Positions 36,370 to 45,587 of a stretch of DNA of 64,000 nucleotides are shown piece by piece; the first letter of the stretch is position 1; every line of letters begins with the position of its first letter. The stretch comes from Rhodobacteraceae bacterium HIMB11 (GTDB taxonomy: Bacteria; Pseudomonadota; Alphaproteobacteria; Rhodobacterales; Rhodobacteraceae): NCBI GenBank assembly GCA_000472185.1, contig AVDB01000003.1:62001-126000 (forward strand), read 5' to 3'. Both the position numbers and the translations under genes were made by a program. The notes under the pieces are model-generated. The model was given only the letters and a program-made list of their open reading frames with translations, did no database searches and was not told where the DNA came from.

Positions 36370-38163
36370 TCACACGTGCGATCTGCGCAAAACATAGGTG
36401 CCCGGTGCGTCACAAATCGCTTTGAACGATCCTGTTCCAGGAATGCGCGCGGGGACTTGGTCGCCAGAGCGCGGTGATATCCAATCATTCCAACGTGGCC
36501 ACCAACTGCCCTCGTTAAAGGACGCGCCTTCTTTCCAGTCATCTGCATCCAAACCCAAATCATCCAAAGTATAGTGACCATACTTTTTCTTACTGGGGGG
36601 ATTCACAATGCCTGCAATATGGCCGGACTCGGACAAAATGAATGTCTTATCGCTGCCGCCCATGTTTTGAATCCCGCGGTAGCAATCTGGCCACGCGGCA
36701 ATGTGATCCGTTTCACAAGCAACCGAACACAAGGGCACATCGACGTCCGAGAGTTTCAATGTGTGACCCAACAGTTCAAATTCACCAGAGGCAAATTTAT
36801 TATCCTGACACAGGCCACGCAAATATTGGATGGCCATCTTTCCGGGCAAACTTGATCCATCGCCGTTCCAATATAATAAATCAAATGCAGGAGGGGCTTC
36901 GCCCATCATGTAACTTTTGACGGCGGGACCATAAACCAAATCATTGGCACGCAGGAAACTAAAAGTGCGCGCCATGATAAAGCTTTCCAATATACCTTTG
37001 TCATTGATTTCATCTTCGATCGCATCAATGAAATCGTTCTGCAAAAATGGGGTAAATTCACGCTGTTCAGAAAAGTCTGTAAGCGCTGTGAAAAAGGTTG
37101 CGGACTTCACGCTGTCGTCTTTTCGCTGTTTCAACAATGATAACGTCAGCGCCAAGGTTGTGCCCGCAATACAGTATCCAATGGCATTGATTTGAGGTTG
37201 ATCCGTGATCTCTTTCACAACTTCAATCGATTTTAGGTACCCATTTTCAATGTAATCTTCCATGCCAATGTCAGCATAGCTGGCATCTGGGTTCACCCAT
37301 GACACCACGAATAATGTATACCCCTGATCAACGACCCAACGGATCAAGCTGTTCTGTTCCTTTAGATCAAGAATATAATATTTATTGATCCACGGCGGGA
37401 ACATGATGATTGGGGTTTCATGCACCGTTTCTGTCGTTGGGGCGTATTGTATTAACTCCAACATTTCGTTGCGAAAAACCACGCTGCCCTTTGCAGTCGC
37501 AATGTTGCCGCCAACTTCGAACGCAGAGTCATCAGCCAAGCGAACAACCAGTTCACCTTCATTCGCCTCAAGATCGGCGATCAAATTTTGCATCCCGTCG
37601 ATCAATGATTGCCCGTGGGTTTCCATCGCACGTTCAAGCGCATCAGGATTTGTCGCCAAGAAATTTGTGGGCGACATCATATCCACGATTTGACGTGTGA
37701 AAAATTCCAAACGGCGCTTTTCCTTTGGCTCCATCCCATCTAATTCAGCGATCGCCGAATTGATCAGATCAGCGGTGCGCAAATAATGTTCTTTCACAAA
37801 ATTGAAATAGGGGTTTGAGGACCACATTTCATGCGTAAACCGACGATCTGGCTTGCCATCCGCTTGTGGGATTTGGAACTGTCCCTGAGTAAAAGCATGT
37901 TGCGCTTCGACAAAATATTCCAGCGTTTTACCCCAATACGAAATCTGCTTTTCCATCAGATTCGCAGGGTTTTCCATGAAATTTGACCAGTAAGCATGCG
38001 ATGCTTTGACCATTAAATCTTGGCCCGGGCCGTTCAAAGAAGGATTAATTTGTTTTTTATTCTGCAGCACAGAAACAAAGCGCTGGTTAAGCTCTTCAAG
38101 TGTTTCAATATTCTGCTTTAATACCTCTGGGATAACAGCACTTTCGTTATCTTCGGTTGTCAT
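36370..38163 (-). CDS. phaC: Class I polyhydroxyalkanoate synthase
   Basis: Polymerises (R)-3-hydroxyacyl-CoA, mainly 3-hydroxybutyryl-CoA, on granules. The 597-residue protein has an N-terminal region with SHAYWSNFMENPANLMEKQ, then MFPPWINKYYILDL. The lipase-box-like IGYCIAGTT has the nucleophile cysteine near residue 331. The C-terminal part holds the aspartate region (CETDHIAAW) and GHIAGIVNPPSKKKYG with the catalytic histidine. An in-frame GTG at 38178 is an alternative start. It is divergent from phaZ across a perfect TGC/GCA palindrome. Confidence 0.95.
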   Translation of the reverse strand: MTTEDNESAVIPEVLKQNIETLEELNQRFVSVLQNKKQINPSLNGPGQDLMVKASHAYWSNFMENPANLMEKQISYWGKTLEYFVEAQHAFTQGQFQIPQADGKPDRRFTHEMWSSNPYFNFVKEHYLRTADLINSAIAELDGMEPKEKRRLEFFTRQIVDMMSPTNFLATNPDALERAMETHGQSLIDGMQNLIADLEANEGELVVRLADDSAFEVGGNIATAKGSVVFRNEMLELIQYAPTTETVHETPIIMFPPWINKYYILDLKEQNSLIRWVVDQGYTLFVVSWVNPDASYADIGMEDYIENGYLKSIEVVKEITDQPQINAIGYCIAGTTLALTLSLLKQRKDDSVKSATFFTALTDFSEQREFTPFLQNDFIDAIEDEINDKGILESFIMARTFSFLRANDLVYGPAVKSYMMGEAPPAFDLLYWNGDGSSLPGKMAIQYLRGLCQDNKFASGEFELLGHTLKLSDVDVPLCSVACETDHIAAWPDCYRGIQNMGGSDKTFILSESGHIAGIVNPPSKKKYGHYTLDDLGLDADDWKEGASFNEGSWWPRWNDWISPRSGDQVPARIPGTGSFKAICDAPGTYVLRRSHV

Positions 38164-38188
38164 TTCAAAAATTTCCACTTATTCTTTC

Positions 38189-38205
38189 TGCTATGCAGCA
38201 TAGCA
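38189..38205. promoter_or_regulatory. Perfect palindrome between phaC and phaZ
   Basis: TGCTATGCAGCATAGCA has eight-base arms around a single A, in the shared promoter region of two divergent PHB genes. It is a likely PhaR site coordinating synthesis and degradation. Confidence 0.6.
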
Positions 38206-38274
38206 ATTTTGATCGCGTTGTCCAAGACCCGTTCAATATGTGCGACGGCAAGAGGCAGGAACGAGGACGATCCC

Positions 38275-39507
38275 ATGCGCCATATGGCAAGTTATGACAT
38301 CATGGAAACGATGCGAAATACAAATCAATGGATGGGGGCGACCGCGAAAAGTTTCGCCTCATATCCTGCATTCGCAATGGTTCCTAACCCGATCGTGCAA
38401 TGGATGGCAGCATGGGGCGAAGTGACTGAACGTTCCTTTGAACGCATGGTTGTCAAGCCAGACTGGGGATTAGATTCATTCACCTGTCAGGATGGGCGCG
38501 ATCACGTCGTGAACGTCAAAACGGTTATCGAACGCCCCTTCGGAGATTTGATACATTTTGAAGTTGCCGAGCGTGAAGCGGCCCCGCGCAAGGTTTTGTT
38601 GGTGGCGCCGATGTCGGGGCACTATGCAACCTTGCTTCGCAAAACCGTCAAAAGTCTTATCCCAGATTGCGAAGTTTATGTGACAGATTGGCACAATGCA
38701 CGCGATATACCCGTTTCCGCAGGCAAGTTCGACGTTGAGGATTATACCCGATACCTGATGGATTTCATGATGGAACTGGGTCCTGATACGCACGTGATCG
38801 CCGTCTGCCAACCCGCGCCGCTGACATTGGCCGCCACAGCCTATTTGGCGGAACTGCATCCAGAGGCGCAGCCGCGTAGCCTAACACTCATCGGTGGGCC
38901 AATTGATCCAGACGCCGCGCCCACAGATGTCACGGATTTTGGGCATCGCGTCACAATGGGACAGTTGGAACAAACCATGATCCAACGCGTGGGATTTAAA
39001 TACGCAGGTGTTGGGCGGTCGGTTTATCCTGGTCTATTGCAGCTGACATCGTTCATGTCGATGAACGCTGAAACCCATTCCAAGGCGTTTAACGAACAGA
39101 TCATGCGCGTTGCACGTGGTGAGGCAAGTGATCACGACAAACACAACGAATTTTATGATGAATATTTGGCTGTAATGGATATGACGGCCGAATTTTACCT
39201 ATCAACTGTGGATCGCGTTTTCAAAAATCGTGAAATTGCGTTGAACAAATTTACCGTAGACGGTCACAAAGTTGATATTTCAAAAATCACTACCGTCGCT
39301 GTGATGACCGTGGAAGGGGAAGAGGATGATATCTCGGCACCCGGACAATGTGTGGCAGCGTTGGATTTGTGCACGGGCTTGGCCAAAAACAAAAAATCCC
39401 ACTACCTTGAACCAGGTGCGGGGCATTATGGTATTTTTGCTGGAAAAAGCTGGCGGAACAACATCCGCCCCCTTGTCCTTAAGTTCATCGACAAAAATAA
39501 CAAATAA
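38275..39507 (+). CDS. phaZ: Intracellular polyhydroxyalkanoate depolymerase
   Basis: Mobilises stored PHB. The protein of about 410 residues starts MRHMASYDIMETMRNTNQWMG (ATG 38275, GAGGACG upstream; ATG 38284 is also possible). It has an alpha/beta-hydrolase core with VLLVAPMSGHYATLLRKTV near residue 110. The nucleophile motif is VCQPAP with cysteine near residue 178, a cysteine rather than a serine as is usual in PhaZ1-type enzymes. The C-terminal GAGHYGIFAGKSWRNNI carries the catalytic histidine. It is divergent from phaC and ends in a strong terminator. Confidence 0.93.
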   Translation: MRHMASYDIMETMRNTNQWMGATAKSFASYPAFAMVPNPIVQWMAAWGEVTERSFERMVVKPDWGLDSFTCQDGRDHVVNVKTVIERPFGDLIHFEVAEREAAPRKVLLVAPMSGHYATLLRKTVKSLIPDCEVYVTDWHNARDIPVSAGKFDVEDYTRYLMDFMMELGPDTHVIAVCQPAPLTLAATAYLAELHPEAQPRSLTLIGGPIDPDAAPTDVTDFGHRVTMGQLEQTMIQRVGFKYAGVGRSVYPGLLQLTSFMSMNAETHSKAFNEQIMRVARGEASDHDKHNEFYDEYLAVMDMTAEFYLSTVDRVFKNREIALNKFTVDGHKVDISKITTVAVMTVEGEEDDISAPGQCVAALDLCTGLAKNKKSHYLEPGAGHYGIFAGKSWRNNIRPLVLKFIDKNNK

Positions 39508-39525
39508 GGGCGTGCGCCCTTATTT
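39502..39525. terminator. Bidirectional terminator after phaZ
   Basis: AAATAAGGGCG and CGCCCTTATTT form a perfect 11-bp stem around TG. It overlaps the phaZ stop and the stop of the convergent oxidoreductase gene. Confidence 0.8.
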
Positions 39526-40491
39526 GGCCATTTCAAAAATTCTGTCCAACGCTGATTGCGTTCCGCGCGAAAATTCAAGCGGGCAAGGATACGCAACGCC
39601 TTGTGTTAATGAATTCTGGAAATTTTCCAACTGATGCACATAGTGATTGGCCGTTGGAAAGCGTTTAGTTTTCACGGTCATATCACCCTTGGACACATGT
39701 ACTTCAGCTTGGGAATAGACGCCTGGATTAAACGGGGCTGTCAATGTTATAACACCCTGCTCGCCCTGAATATTCACCGATTGTCGCAATGCCATCCGCA
39801 TGGATGTGACCCCATGATAGCGCACATCTGCGATGCGTCCTGTAACGCCCGCCCAAACATCCACATCATTTTCTAACTGTAGATCAACGTGGTGAAACGC
39901 GTCAAACTCGGCCCCCAGCACATACCGCGCGCACCCAAGGGTATAGACCCCGATATCACGCAGTCCCCCGCCCCCTGTTTCAGCGCGGTTGCGAATATTT
40001 CCTGTGTCAGCAGCATTATTATAGGAAAACACTGTATCAATTTGCTGCACGGTCCCGATTTCACCCGCATCAACCAACTCTTTCGCGTAATGCCATTGGG
40101 GGTGATGAACGATCATATAAGCTTCAGCCACCAAGACCCCAGCGCGGTCGCGCAAAGTAATCAGTTCGTCAATTTCGTCCGCCTGCATCGCAATTGGTTT
40201 TTCACATAAAACATGTTTTCCTGCTTTAACTGCACGTTTAACCCATTCAACATGCAGGTGGTTGGGCAACGGGATGTAAACCGCATCAATCGCCGGATCG
40301 TTCAGCAAAGCATCATAATCACTGTGTATCTGCAGCGATGGGTGAAGCGACGTAAATGCGGCAGCCTTCGCCGCAGAAGATGTTGCAAGGGCGGCCAATT
40401 CCGTATCTTTTGCCAACATCATCGCAGGTGCCATATGCTCGCGTGCAAATTTTGCAGCGCCCAGAATGCCCCAGCGTAATGGTTTAGTCAT
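39520..40491 (-). CDS. Gfo/Idh/MocA-family oxidoreductase
   Basis: A 323-residue NAD(P)-dependent dehydrogenase of the glucose-fructose oxidoreductase/inositol dehydrogenase family. The Rossmann segment WGILGAAKFAREHMAPAM is at the N-terminus and the conserved CEKPIAMQ, with its catalytic lysine, is near residue 96. The second domain contains GGGLRDIGVYTLGCARYV near residue 175. The substrate is unknown; sugars, inositols or dihydrodiols are typical. Its ribosome-binding AAAGGG lies inside the hairpin of the rpoH terminator just upstream. Confidence 0.88.
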   Translation of the reverse strand: MTKPLRWGILGAAKFAREHMAPAMMLAKDTELAALATSSAAKAAAFTSLHPSLQIHSDYDALLNDPAIDAVYIPLPNHLHVEWVKRAVKAGKHVLCEKPIAMQADEIDELITLRDRAGVLVAEAYMIVHHPQWHYAKELVDAGEIGTVQQIDTVFSYNNAADTGNIRNRAETGGGGLRDIGVYTLGCARYVLGAEFDAFHHVDLQLENDVDVWAGVTGRIADVRYHGVTSMRMALRQSVNIQGEQGVITLTAPFNPGVYSQAEVHVSKGDMTVKTKRFPTANHYVHQLENFQNSLTQGVAYPCPLEFSRGTQSALDRIFEMAK

Positions 40492-40524
40492 AAAAAATAC
40501 CCTTTCGATTTTTTCGAAAGGGTA
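40492..40524 (-). terminator. rpoH terminator with the downstream gene's RBS in its stem
   Basis: TACCCTTTCGA (40498–40508) and TCGAAAGGGTA (40514–40524) form a perfect 11-bp stem; on the minus strand a T6 run follows and leads straight into the ATG at 40491. The AAAGGG used to start the oxidoreductase is in the stem. Confidence 0.85.
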
Positions 40525-40553
40525 CCCTGGGCGATCAATTTTTCCAAGATGGA

Positions 40554-41450
40554 TTAAGCGGCGTTTAGCATGCCACGTTCAACCGCCAATTCCCGCATGC
40601 GCAATTGTAGTTTTTCAAATGCACGCACTTCAATTTGGCGAATCCGTTCGCGCGAAACACTATATTCCGCACTCAGGTCTTCTAGTGTGGACACAGGTTC
40701 AGACAGCCGGCGCTTGGTCAAAATATCGCGTTCTCGATCATTTAGAGCCGACATTGCCGCAAACAGCAACTCACGACGCAATTCCATCTCATTGCGCTCT
40801 TCATAATCGCCAGCTTGGTCTGCATCTTCATCCTCTAACCAATCCTGCCACTCCATCGCGCCTTCGCCATCGTTTGACACCATCGCATTTAGGGATGCAT
40901 CACCGCCAGACATGCGACGGTTCATTGAGATAACTTCGTCCTCTGTCACGCCCAAATCATTTGCAATTTGCGCGACGTTTTCGGGACGTAAATCACCTTC
41001 TTCTAATGCACCGATCCGTGATTTTGCCTTGCGTAAGTTAAAGAATAATTTCTTCTGGGCGCTGGTTGTTCCCATCTTCACCAAGGACCAACTGCGCAAG
41101 ATATATTCCTGAATGCTCGCGCGGATCCACCACATGGCATAGGTTGCCAAACGAAACCCCTTTTCAGGATCAAAGCGTTTTACAGCCTGCATCAACCCCA
41201 CGTTTGCCTCGGAAATAACCTCAGCCTGAGGCAATCCGTATCCGCGATATCCCATTGCAATTTTGGCCGCCAAACGCAGGTGTGACGTTACCATTTTATG
41301 TGCCGCTTGGGTGTCTTGTTCTTCCATCCAACGCTTGGCCAACATATATTCTTCTTCTGGATCCAGCATCGGAAATTTACGAATTTCCTGCATATAACGG
41401 CTCAACCCCCCTTCGGGTGTTGGTGCTGGTAGATTTGCATAATTGCTCAT
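40554..41450 (-). CDS. rpoH: RNA polymerase sigma-32 factor
   Basis: Heat-shock sigma factor, 298 residues. Region 2 includes TSHLRLAAKIAMGYRGYGLP and YAMWWIRASIQEYILRSWSLVK. The RpoH box QKKLFFNLR near residue 133 separates it from RpoD. Region 4 ends with YSVSRERIRQIEVRAFEKLQ. The ATG at 41450 has AGGGAA upstream. Immediately 5' of that site, TGATGTT and AACATCA (41460–41482) can form a hairpin in the mRNA leader. The strong terminator follows the gene by 30 bases. Relatives often carry two rpoH copies; only this one is in view. Confidence 0.95.
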   Translation of the reverse strand: MSNYANLPAPTPEGGLSRYMQEIRKFPMLDPEEEYMLAKRWMEEQDTQAAHKMVTSHLRLAAKIAMGYRGYGLPQAEVISEANVGLMQAVKRFDPEKGFRLATYAMWWIRASIQEYILRSWSLVKMGTTSAQKKLFFNLRKAKSRIGALEEGDLRPENVAQIANDLGVTEDEVISMNRRMSGGDASLNAMVSNDGEGAMEWQDWLEDEDADQAGDYEERNEMELRRELLFAAMSALNDRERDILTKRRLSEPVSTLEDLSAEYSVSRERIRQIEVRAFEKLQLRMRELAVERGMLNAA

Positions 41451-41459
41451 GACATTCCC

Positions 41460-41482
41460 TGATGTTTACCTTGTTAACATCA
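41460..41482 (-). promoter_or_regulatory. Inverted repeat directly 5' of the rpoH ribosome-binding site
   Basis: TGATGTT-N9-AACATCA, perfect seven-base arms, ends next to the AGGG that serves the rpoH start. It could influence translation of the sigma factor; no known thermosensor consensus was recognised. Confidence 0.4.
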
Positions 41483-41560
41483 AGTTAAGAGCTCACAGGA
41501 TCCATTTCAAGATGGTACTGTACTGAAAAGTTCACTTTTTAGTGTGGATGCTGTTTCAGA

Positions 41561-42583
41561 TTATGAAATGTGATTGATTAAAGTTTCAAAATCCTCAGGC
41601 AGTGGTGCATCAAACCGTAAACTTTCGCCAGTGACGGGGTGTTCAAATCCTAATACTGCGGCGTGCAGTGCCTGCCGATTGAACCCAGAAATTGCACCCA
41701 ATGCCTCGGGCGCAAATGATTTTTGGGCCAATTTTCGACGGCCACCGTAAACTGGATCACCAATTAATCCATGCCCCGCATGCGCCATGTGCACACGTAT
41801 CTGATGGGTACGCCCTGTTTCCAACCAACATTCAACCTGTGCTAATGTTTCAGGCGTTCCATAACGCTCCACGATCCGCACACGTGTTACAGCGTGCCGT
41901 CCCCCTTCGAATAACACAGCCTGACGCTGGCGGTCGGTTTTGTGCCGCGCCAGGTGGGTTGACACTTTCATAATATTGCCTTGTTCAAAACTGACCCCGC
42001 GGACGCCCCGCAGGCGCGGATCATTTGCATCAGGGATCCCGTAACAAAGGGCACGGTAATAGCGTTCGACCGAATGCGCTTCAAACTGGGCGGCAAGGCC
42101 ATGATGCGCCTGATTGTTTTTGGCGACAACCAATAGACCGCTGGTATCCTTATCAATGCGATGCACGATACCTGGGCGGCGTTCCCCACCGATGCCCGAC
42201 AATGTGTCAGCACAATGATATAGCAACGCATTGACCAAGGTTTGATCAGGCGAACCAGGCGCGGGATGTACAACCATGCCCGCAGGTTTATTCACCACAA
42301 TCAAATCAGTATCTTCATAAATCACATCCAGCGGGATGTTTTGGGCCAGCGTTTCGGTTGCGACTGCTTTTGGTATGGTGATTTCAACCAACTGCCCTTC
42401 TGCAACTTTGGCTTTCACATCTGATTGAACCACGCCATCCACACGCACCGCGCCCTTTTCAAGAAATCGTACAATCTGTGATCGCGAAATATCAGCGTCC
42501 TCTGGAACATCGCGCGAAAGCGCTTTATCAAGACGTTTAGGCGGGTCAGCTTGAATTTGGAACGAAACAATGAATGACGACAT
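41561..42583 (-). CDS. rluD: 23S rRNA pseudouridine synthase, RluD-like
   Basis: RluA-family pseudouridine synthase, 340 residues, probably modifying helix 69 of 23S rRNA. An N-terminal S4 RNA-binding domain is seen (RLDKALSRDVPEDADISRSQIVRFLEKGAV). The catalytic domain has the RluA signature HRIDKDTSGLLVVAKN near residue 140 with the active aspartate, and GRTHQIRVHMAHAGHGLIGD near 255. The ATG at 42583 has AGGGGATTTC upstream. It overlaps head-to-head by 14 bases with the divergent DUF6476 gene. Confidence 0.93.
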   Translation of the reverse strand: MSSFIVSFQIQADPPKRLDKALSRDVPEDADISRSQIVRFLEKGAVRVDGVVQSDVKAKVAEGQLVEITIPKAVATETLAQNIPLDVIYEDTDLIVVNKPAGMVVHPAPGSPDQTLVNALLYHCADTLSGIGGERRPGIVHRIDKDTSGLLVVAKNNQAHHGLAAQFEAHSVERYYRALCYGIPDANDPRLRGVRGVSFEQGNIMKVSTHLARHKTDRQRQAVLFEGGRHAVTRVRIVERYGTPETLAQVECWLETGRTHQIRVHMAHAGHGLIGDPVYGGRRKLAQKSFAPEALGAISGFNRQALHAAVLGFEHPVTGESLRFDAPLPEDFETLINHIS

Positions 42584-42881
42584 GAAATCCCCTATGGAAG
42601 ACTTTGAACTTCCGCCCGGTTTGCGTTTTTTGCGTCAGCTGGTGACTGTATTGACCGTGGTCATGATTGTTGGTGTTGTACTCATCGCAGCACTTCTTGT
42701 CATTAGGTTAAATCATCCCGCTCTTGCGATCCCAGATCAGATCACCCTGCCCGCTGGAACAATTGCCTTATCTTACACCCAAACCCAAGATTGGTTTGCG
42801 GTGGTGACCGATGAAAACAAAATCCTGATCTTTGACCTAAATGGTCAGTTGATCCAAGAAGTTGAAGTAAAAACCGACTAA
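42570..42881 (+). CDS. DUF6476 single-span membrane protein
   Basis: A 103-residue protein with one hydrophobic segment (about residues 25–47, [20 protein letters not shown]). It is preceded by the [10 protein letters not shown] motif and followed by a small periplasmic beta-rich domain ([31 protein letters not shown]). This matches a Rhodobacterales-specific family of unknown function. Starts at 42582 or 42594 would avoid the overlap with rluD, but only 42570 has a GGA-type site at suitable spacing. It converges on thyX with a four-base 3' overlap. Confidence 0.75.
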   Translation: MNDDMKSPMEDFELPPGLRFLRQLVTVLTVVMIVGVVLIAALLVIRLNHPALAIPDQITLPAGTIALSYTQTQDWFAVVTDENKILIFDLNGQLIQEVEVKTD

Positions 42882-43786
42882 CCGTTCAAAACAGTTTGGA
42901 ATTCGCGCCATTCCCCTGCGGACATGCCAGAGTTTTCTTGCGTGACCTCTTCGCCCTTGATCATACGACGGACGCAATCCAACGCGCCGCTGGACAGTGT
43001 CGCGCCGCCCATGCGGTAATCTTCGAACGCGCGGTACGCGAAAGGCACCCAATCGGCCACGATTTTGCACATCTCTTCTGCGTAAACTCGGATTTCATAT
43101 TGCGCATGCGCATCTGCACGCAAGCGTAGGAAATGCAGAAGGTTGTGTAAATCCACCTTCCAATACCATTGTGTATAGATGTTGGCAGGCAGGTTCATCC
43201 GCGCCAATTCACGCGCCAATCCCTGCTGACCGTCCTGTGAAATCATGCTTTCATAGTTGTCATAGGCGCGCGCGCTGTCCGCCTTTAGGATTTCCAAAAC
43301 ACGCGCGGCCTCTGCCCCTGTGAGGATATCACCACGTCCCTGATTGTTCACTACGGACTGCGCTGCGACGTGTTCAGGGGCCGGAATATAAAATTCACGA
43401 TCCAAGATTGAGTACCGCGCAGAATATTCGTTCACATTCGCAGTGCGGTGGCGGATCCACTGACGCGCGACGAAAACGGGCAATTTTACATGCAATTTAA
43501 TTTCACACATTTCAAACGGTGTTGAATGCCAATGACGCATCAAATAACGGATCAAACCTTCGTCGTTTTGAACCGACTTTGTCCCCTTGCCGTAGCTTAC
43601 GCGTGCTGCTTGGCAAATTGCGGCATCATCGCCCATGTAGTCGATGACACGAACAAACCCGTGATCCAAAACGGTATAGGCTGTGTAAAGATGCCCTTCC
43701 ATACCCTCACTTATTGCGCGAAGTGTTGATGAACGCTGTTCGCGCAGCTGTTCGATTTCGGCCAGTTGTTCGGGGGACAGGGACAT
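42878..43786 (-). CDS. thyX: Flavin-dependent thymidylate synthase
   Basis: Makes dTMP from dUMP using methylene-tetrahydrofolate and FAD, independent of ThyA. The 302-residue protein carries the ThyX motif [15 protein letters not shown] near residue 118. [21 protein letters not shown] comes before it and [17 protein letters not shown] near the C-terminal third. The ATG at 43786 has GGAG at good spacing; an ATG at 43801 is an alternative. It probably stands alone as a transcription unit. Confidence 0.95.
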   Translation of the reverse strand: MSLSPEQLAEIEQLREQRSSTLRAISEGMEGHLYTAYTVLDHGFVRVIDYMGDDAAICQAARVSYGKGTKSVQNDEGLIRYLMRHWHSTPFEMCEIKLHVKLPVFVARQWIRHRTANVNEYSARYSILDREFYIPAPEHVAAQSVVNNQGRGDILTGAEAARVLEILKADSARAYDNYESMISQDGQQGLARELARMNLPANIYTQWYWKVDLHNLLHFLRLRADAHAQYEIRVYAEEMCKIVADWVPFAYRAFEDYRMGGATLSSGALDCVRRMIKGEEVTQENSGMSAGEWREFQTVLNG

Positions 43787-43962
43787 ATTTGGCGACTCCA
43801 TTTGCGGTTAGTGCGGTCACTATATCTTGGGATGATCGGCATGCAAACCGCGATATGCACTAATCTACCACAAATTGATCAATGCTTATCCATATTTTTA
43901 TATATCCTTATTAATATTTCAGCATTGCAATGTTTTTTCATACCCAAAAAGGCAAAGCGGTG

Positions 43963-45092
43963 ATGCGTAATATCCTAGGATCAATTCGTATTGCGATGTT
44001 TGTCGCATCCTGTAGCGGCGGTGCGGGCACCAACTCTTTTGACAATGCCGCAGAAACAAATACTGCGACGACTGACGAAACATCCATCAATAACACGGGC
44101 ACGACAGATAACACCGATGGTTCGGGCAACACAGACACATCGGAAAATACCGTTACATCTATTTCATTTGGCGGTGCAACGCCGTCAGATGGCAATTCCG
44201 TTGTGAATGTCACGTCCAAAAATAATTCAATCATCCGCGCTTTCGGTGGGGTTGGGGATGTTAGTTACGCCGTCGAAAATGGTAATGAAGTTCTATGGAT
44301 CGACAATTTAGGCTTTGACGGTACGGCAAGTGATCCGCACACGAAGGTCGCAAATTTCGGCAGTTTTAGCACACAAGATTTCTATGCTGCACCATTCACC
44401 GTGACTGACCCTAAAAATTCTCAGAGCATTCCGCAAAACGGGTCTTTTGCGATTGCAGTAACGTCAACATCGAGCGCTCTTGGGTATGTTGTAGTGCAAC
44501 ATGTTTTCAATGTTATCGACACTTTGAAGGGATATAAGTACCAACGAGAGCAATTCGATGAAAATAATGTCCTTGTTACGTTTGCACCTGCAGAAGATGG
44601 ACAGATTTCGATGACAGGCGAATACCTCGGTCTGCGTACCAAAAAAGGAACACCAGACGGAGAATATGTGATCGCGGAACTCTTTTTTGAAGTTGACCTT
44701 CAAGACCCAAACGACTCGCGCTCGACACAATTCAGGATGAAAAACAGGACTAGATACTCGCTGGTGACGGGACAGTCTTTGGAAGGTACCCCGGTTATGA
44801 AGTTAGCCTTCCAGACACAATTCGTTTTATAGTTGGAAGCGGGATGGATTTAAACGGAGAGTTCACGACGGAATTCGACACTGGCCTTGGCGAAAGCACT
44901 TTTGAAACTGGCGCTGTTTACGGAATATTGTCAACGAATGCGGACGGTCTTATTTCCGAAGGTGCGGGCGACATCACATTGACCTCGCAAGACCCAACGC
45001 AGTTTATGAATTCATAAAATGGTGCGTATGATGGTGAAGTCGACCAATACGAAGAAGCTGGTGGTTTTATTTTAGATCAAAACCTGCTTTAA
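43963..45092 (+). pseudogene. Frameshifted surface lipoprotein (TbpB-like beta-barrel domain)
   Basis: The intact first frame encodes a lipoprotein: a short signal with lipobox VASC (cysteine near residue 17), then a Thr/Asn/Asp-rich linker (about residues 30–65), then beta-rich sequence resembling transferrin-binding-protein-like domains. That frame stops at 44832. From about 44800 the neighbouring frame continues as typical barrel sequence (GMDLNGEFTTEFDTGLGEST, GDITLTSQDPTQFMNS), meets a TAA at 45015, and carries on in the same frame (GEVDQYEEAGGF) to a TAA at 45090. One indel and one nonsense change would explain this. Ligand unknown; the fold assignment rests on the repeated short strands and the GEVDQYEEAGGF-type end. 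Confidence 0.6.
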
Positions 45093-45117
45093 ATTCCAAA
45101 AACATACGGGGAATTTT

Positions 45118-45546
45118 ATGCAAATCCGATATTTACACACCATGGTACGCGTGAAGGATCTTGAAAAATCACAAGCCTTCTTTGAACTTTTGGGACTTAA
45201 GAAAACGCGCCATTACGATAGCGAACAAGGCCGTTTCACATTGATCTTTATGGCACCTGAAGGCCAAGAGGATTGTCCAGTTGAGCTGACCTATAATTGG
45301 GACGGTGACGATGGGTTGCCCAGCGACAGCCGTCATTTCGGTCACTTGGCCTATGAGGTCGAAAATATTTACGACATGTGCCAACACTTGATGGACAATG
45401 GCATCACCATCAAACGCCCACCGCGTGACGGTCGCATGGCCTTTGTGCGTTCACCTGACAATATTTCAATCGAACTTTTGCAGATGGGCGACGCGCTTGA
45501 ACCTGCGGAGCCTTGGACGACTATGGAAAATATAGGGCACTGGTAA
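45118..45546 (+). CDS. gloA: Lactoylglutathione lyase (glyoxalase I)
   Basis: Converts the methylglyoxal-glutathione hemithioacetal to S-lactoylglutathione. The 142-residue protein fits bacterial GloA. It begins MQIRYLHTMVRVKDLEKSQAFFELLG with the first metal-ligand histidine, has VELTYNWDGDD with a ligand glutamate near residue 59, FGHLAYEVENIYD with the second histidine, and the final glutamate in ISIELLQMGD. Glyoxalase action links to the glutathione genes elsewhere in the window. It begins 25 bases after the end of the broken lipoprotein gene. Confidence 0.94.
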   Translation: MQIRYLHTMVRVKDLEKSQAFFELLGLKKTRHYDSEQGRFTLIFMAPEGQEDCPVELTYNWDGDDGLPSDSRHFGHLAYEVENIYDMCQHLMDNGITIKRPPRDGRMAFVRSPDNISIELLQMGDALEPAEPWTTMENIGHW

Positions 45547-45555
45547 TCCCCCCCC

Positions 45556-45587
45556 AAAAAAAATCAGGCTGGCCCAATTGGCCAGCC
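45556..45587 (-). terminator. Terminator of the MarR-family gene
   Basis: GGCTGGCC (45567–45574) pairs with GGCCAGCC (45580–45587). The A8 tract at 45556–45563 gives a T8 run on the minus strand, so it mainly stops minus-strand transcription. Confidence 0.8.
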
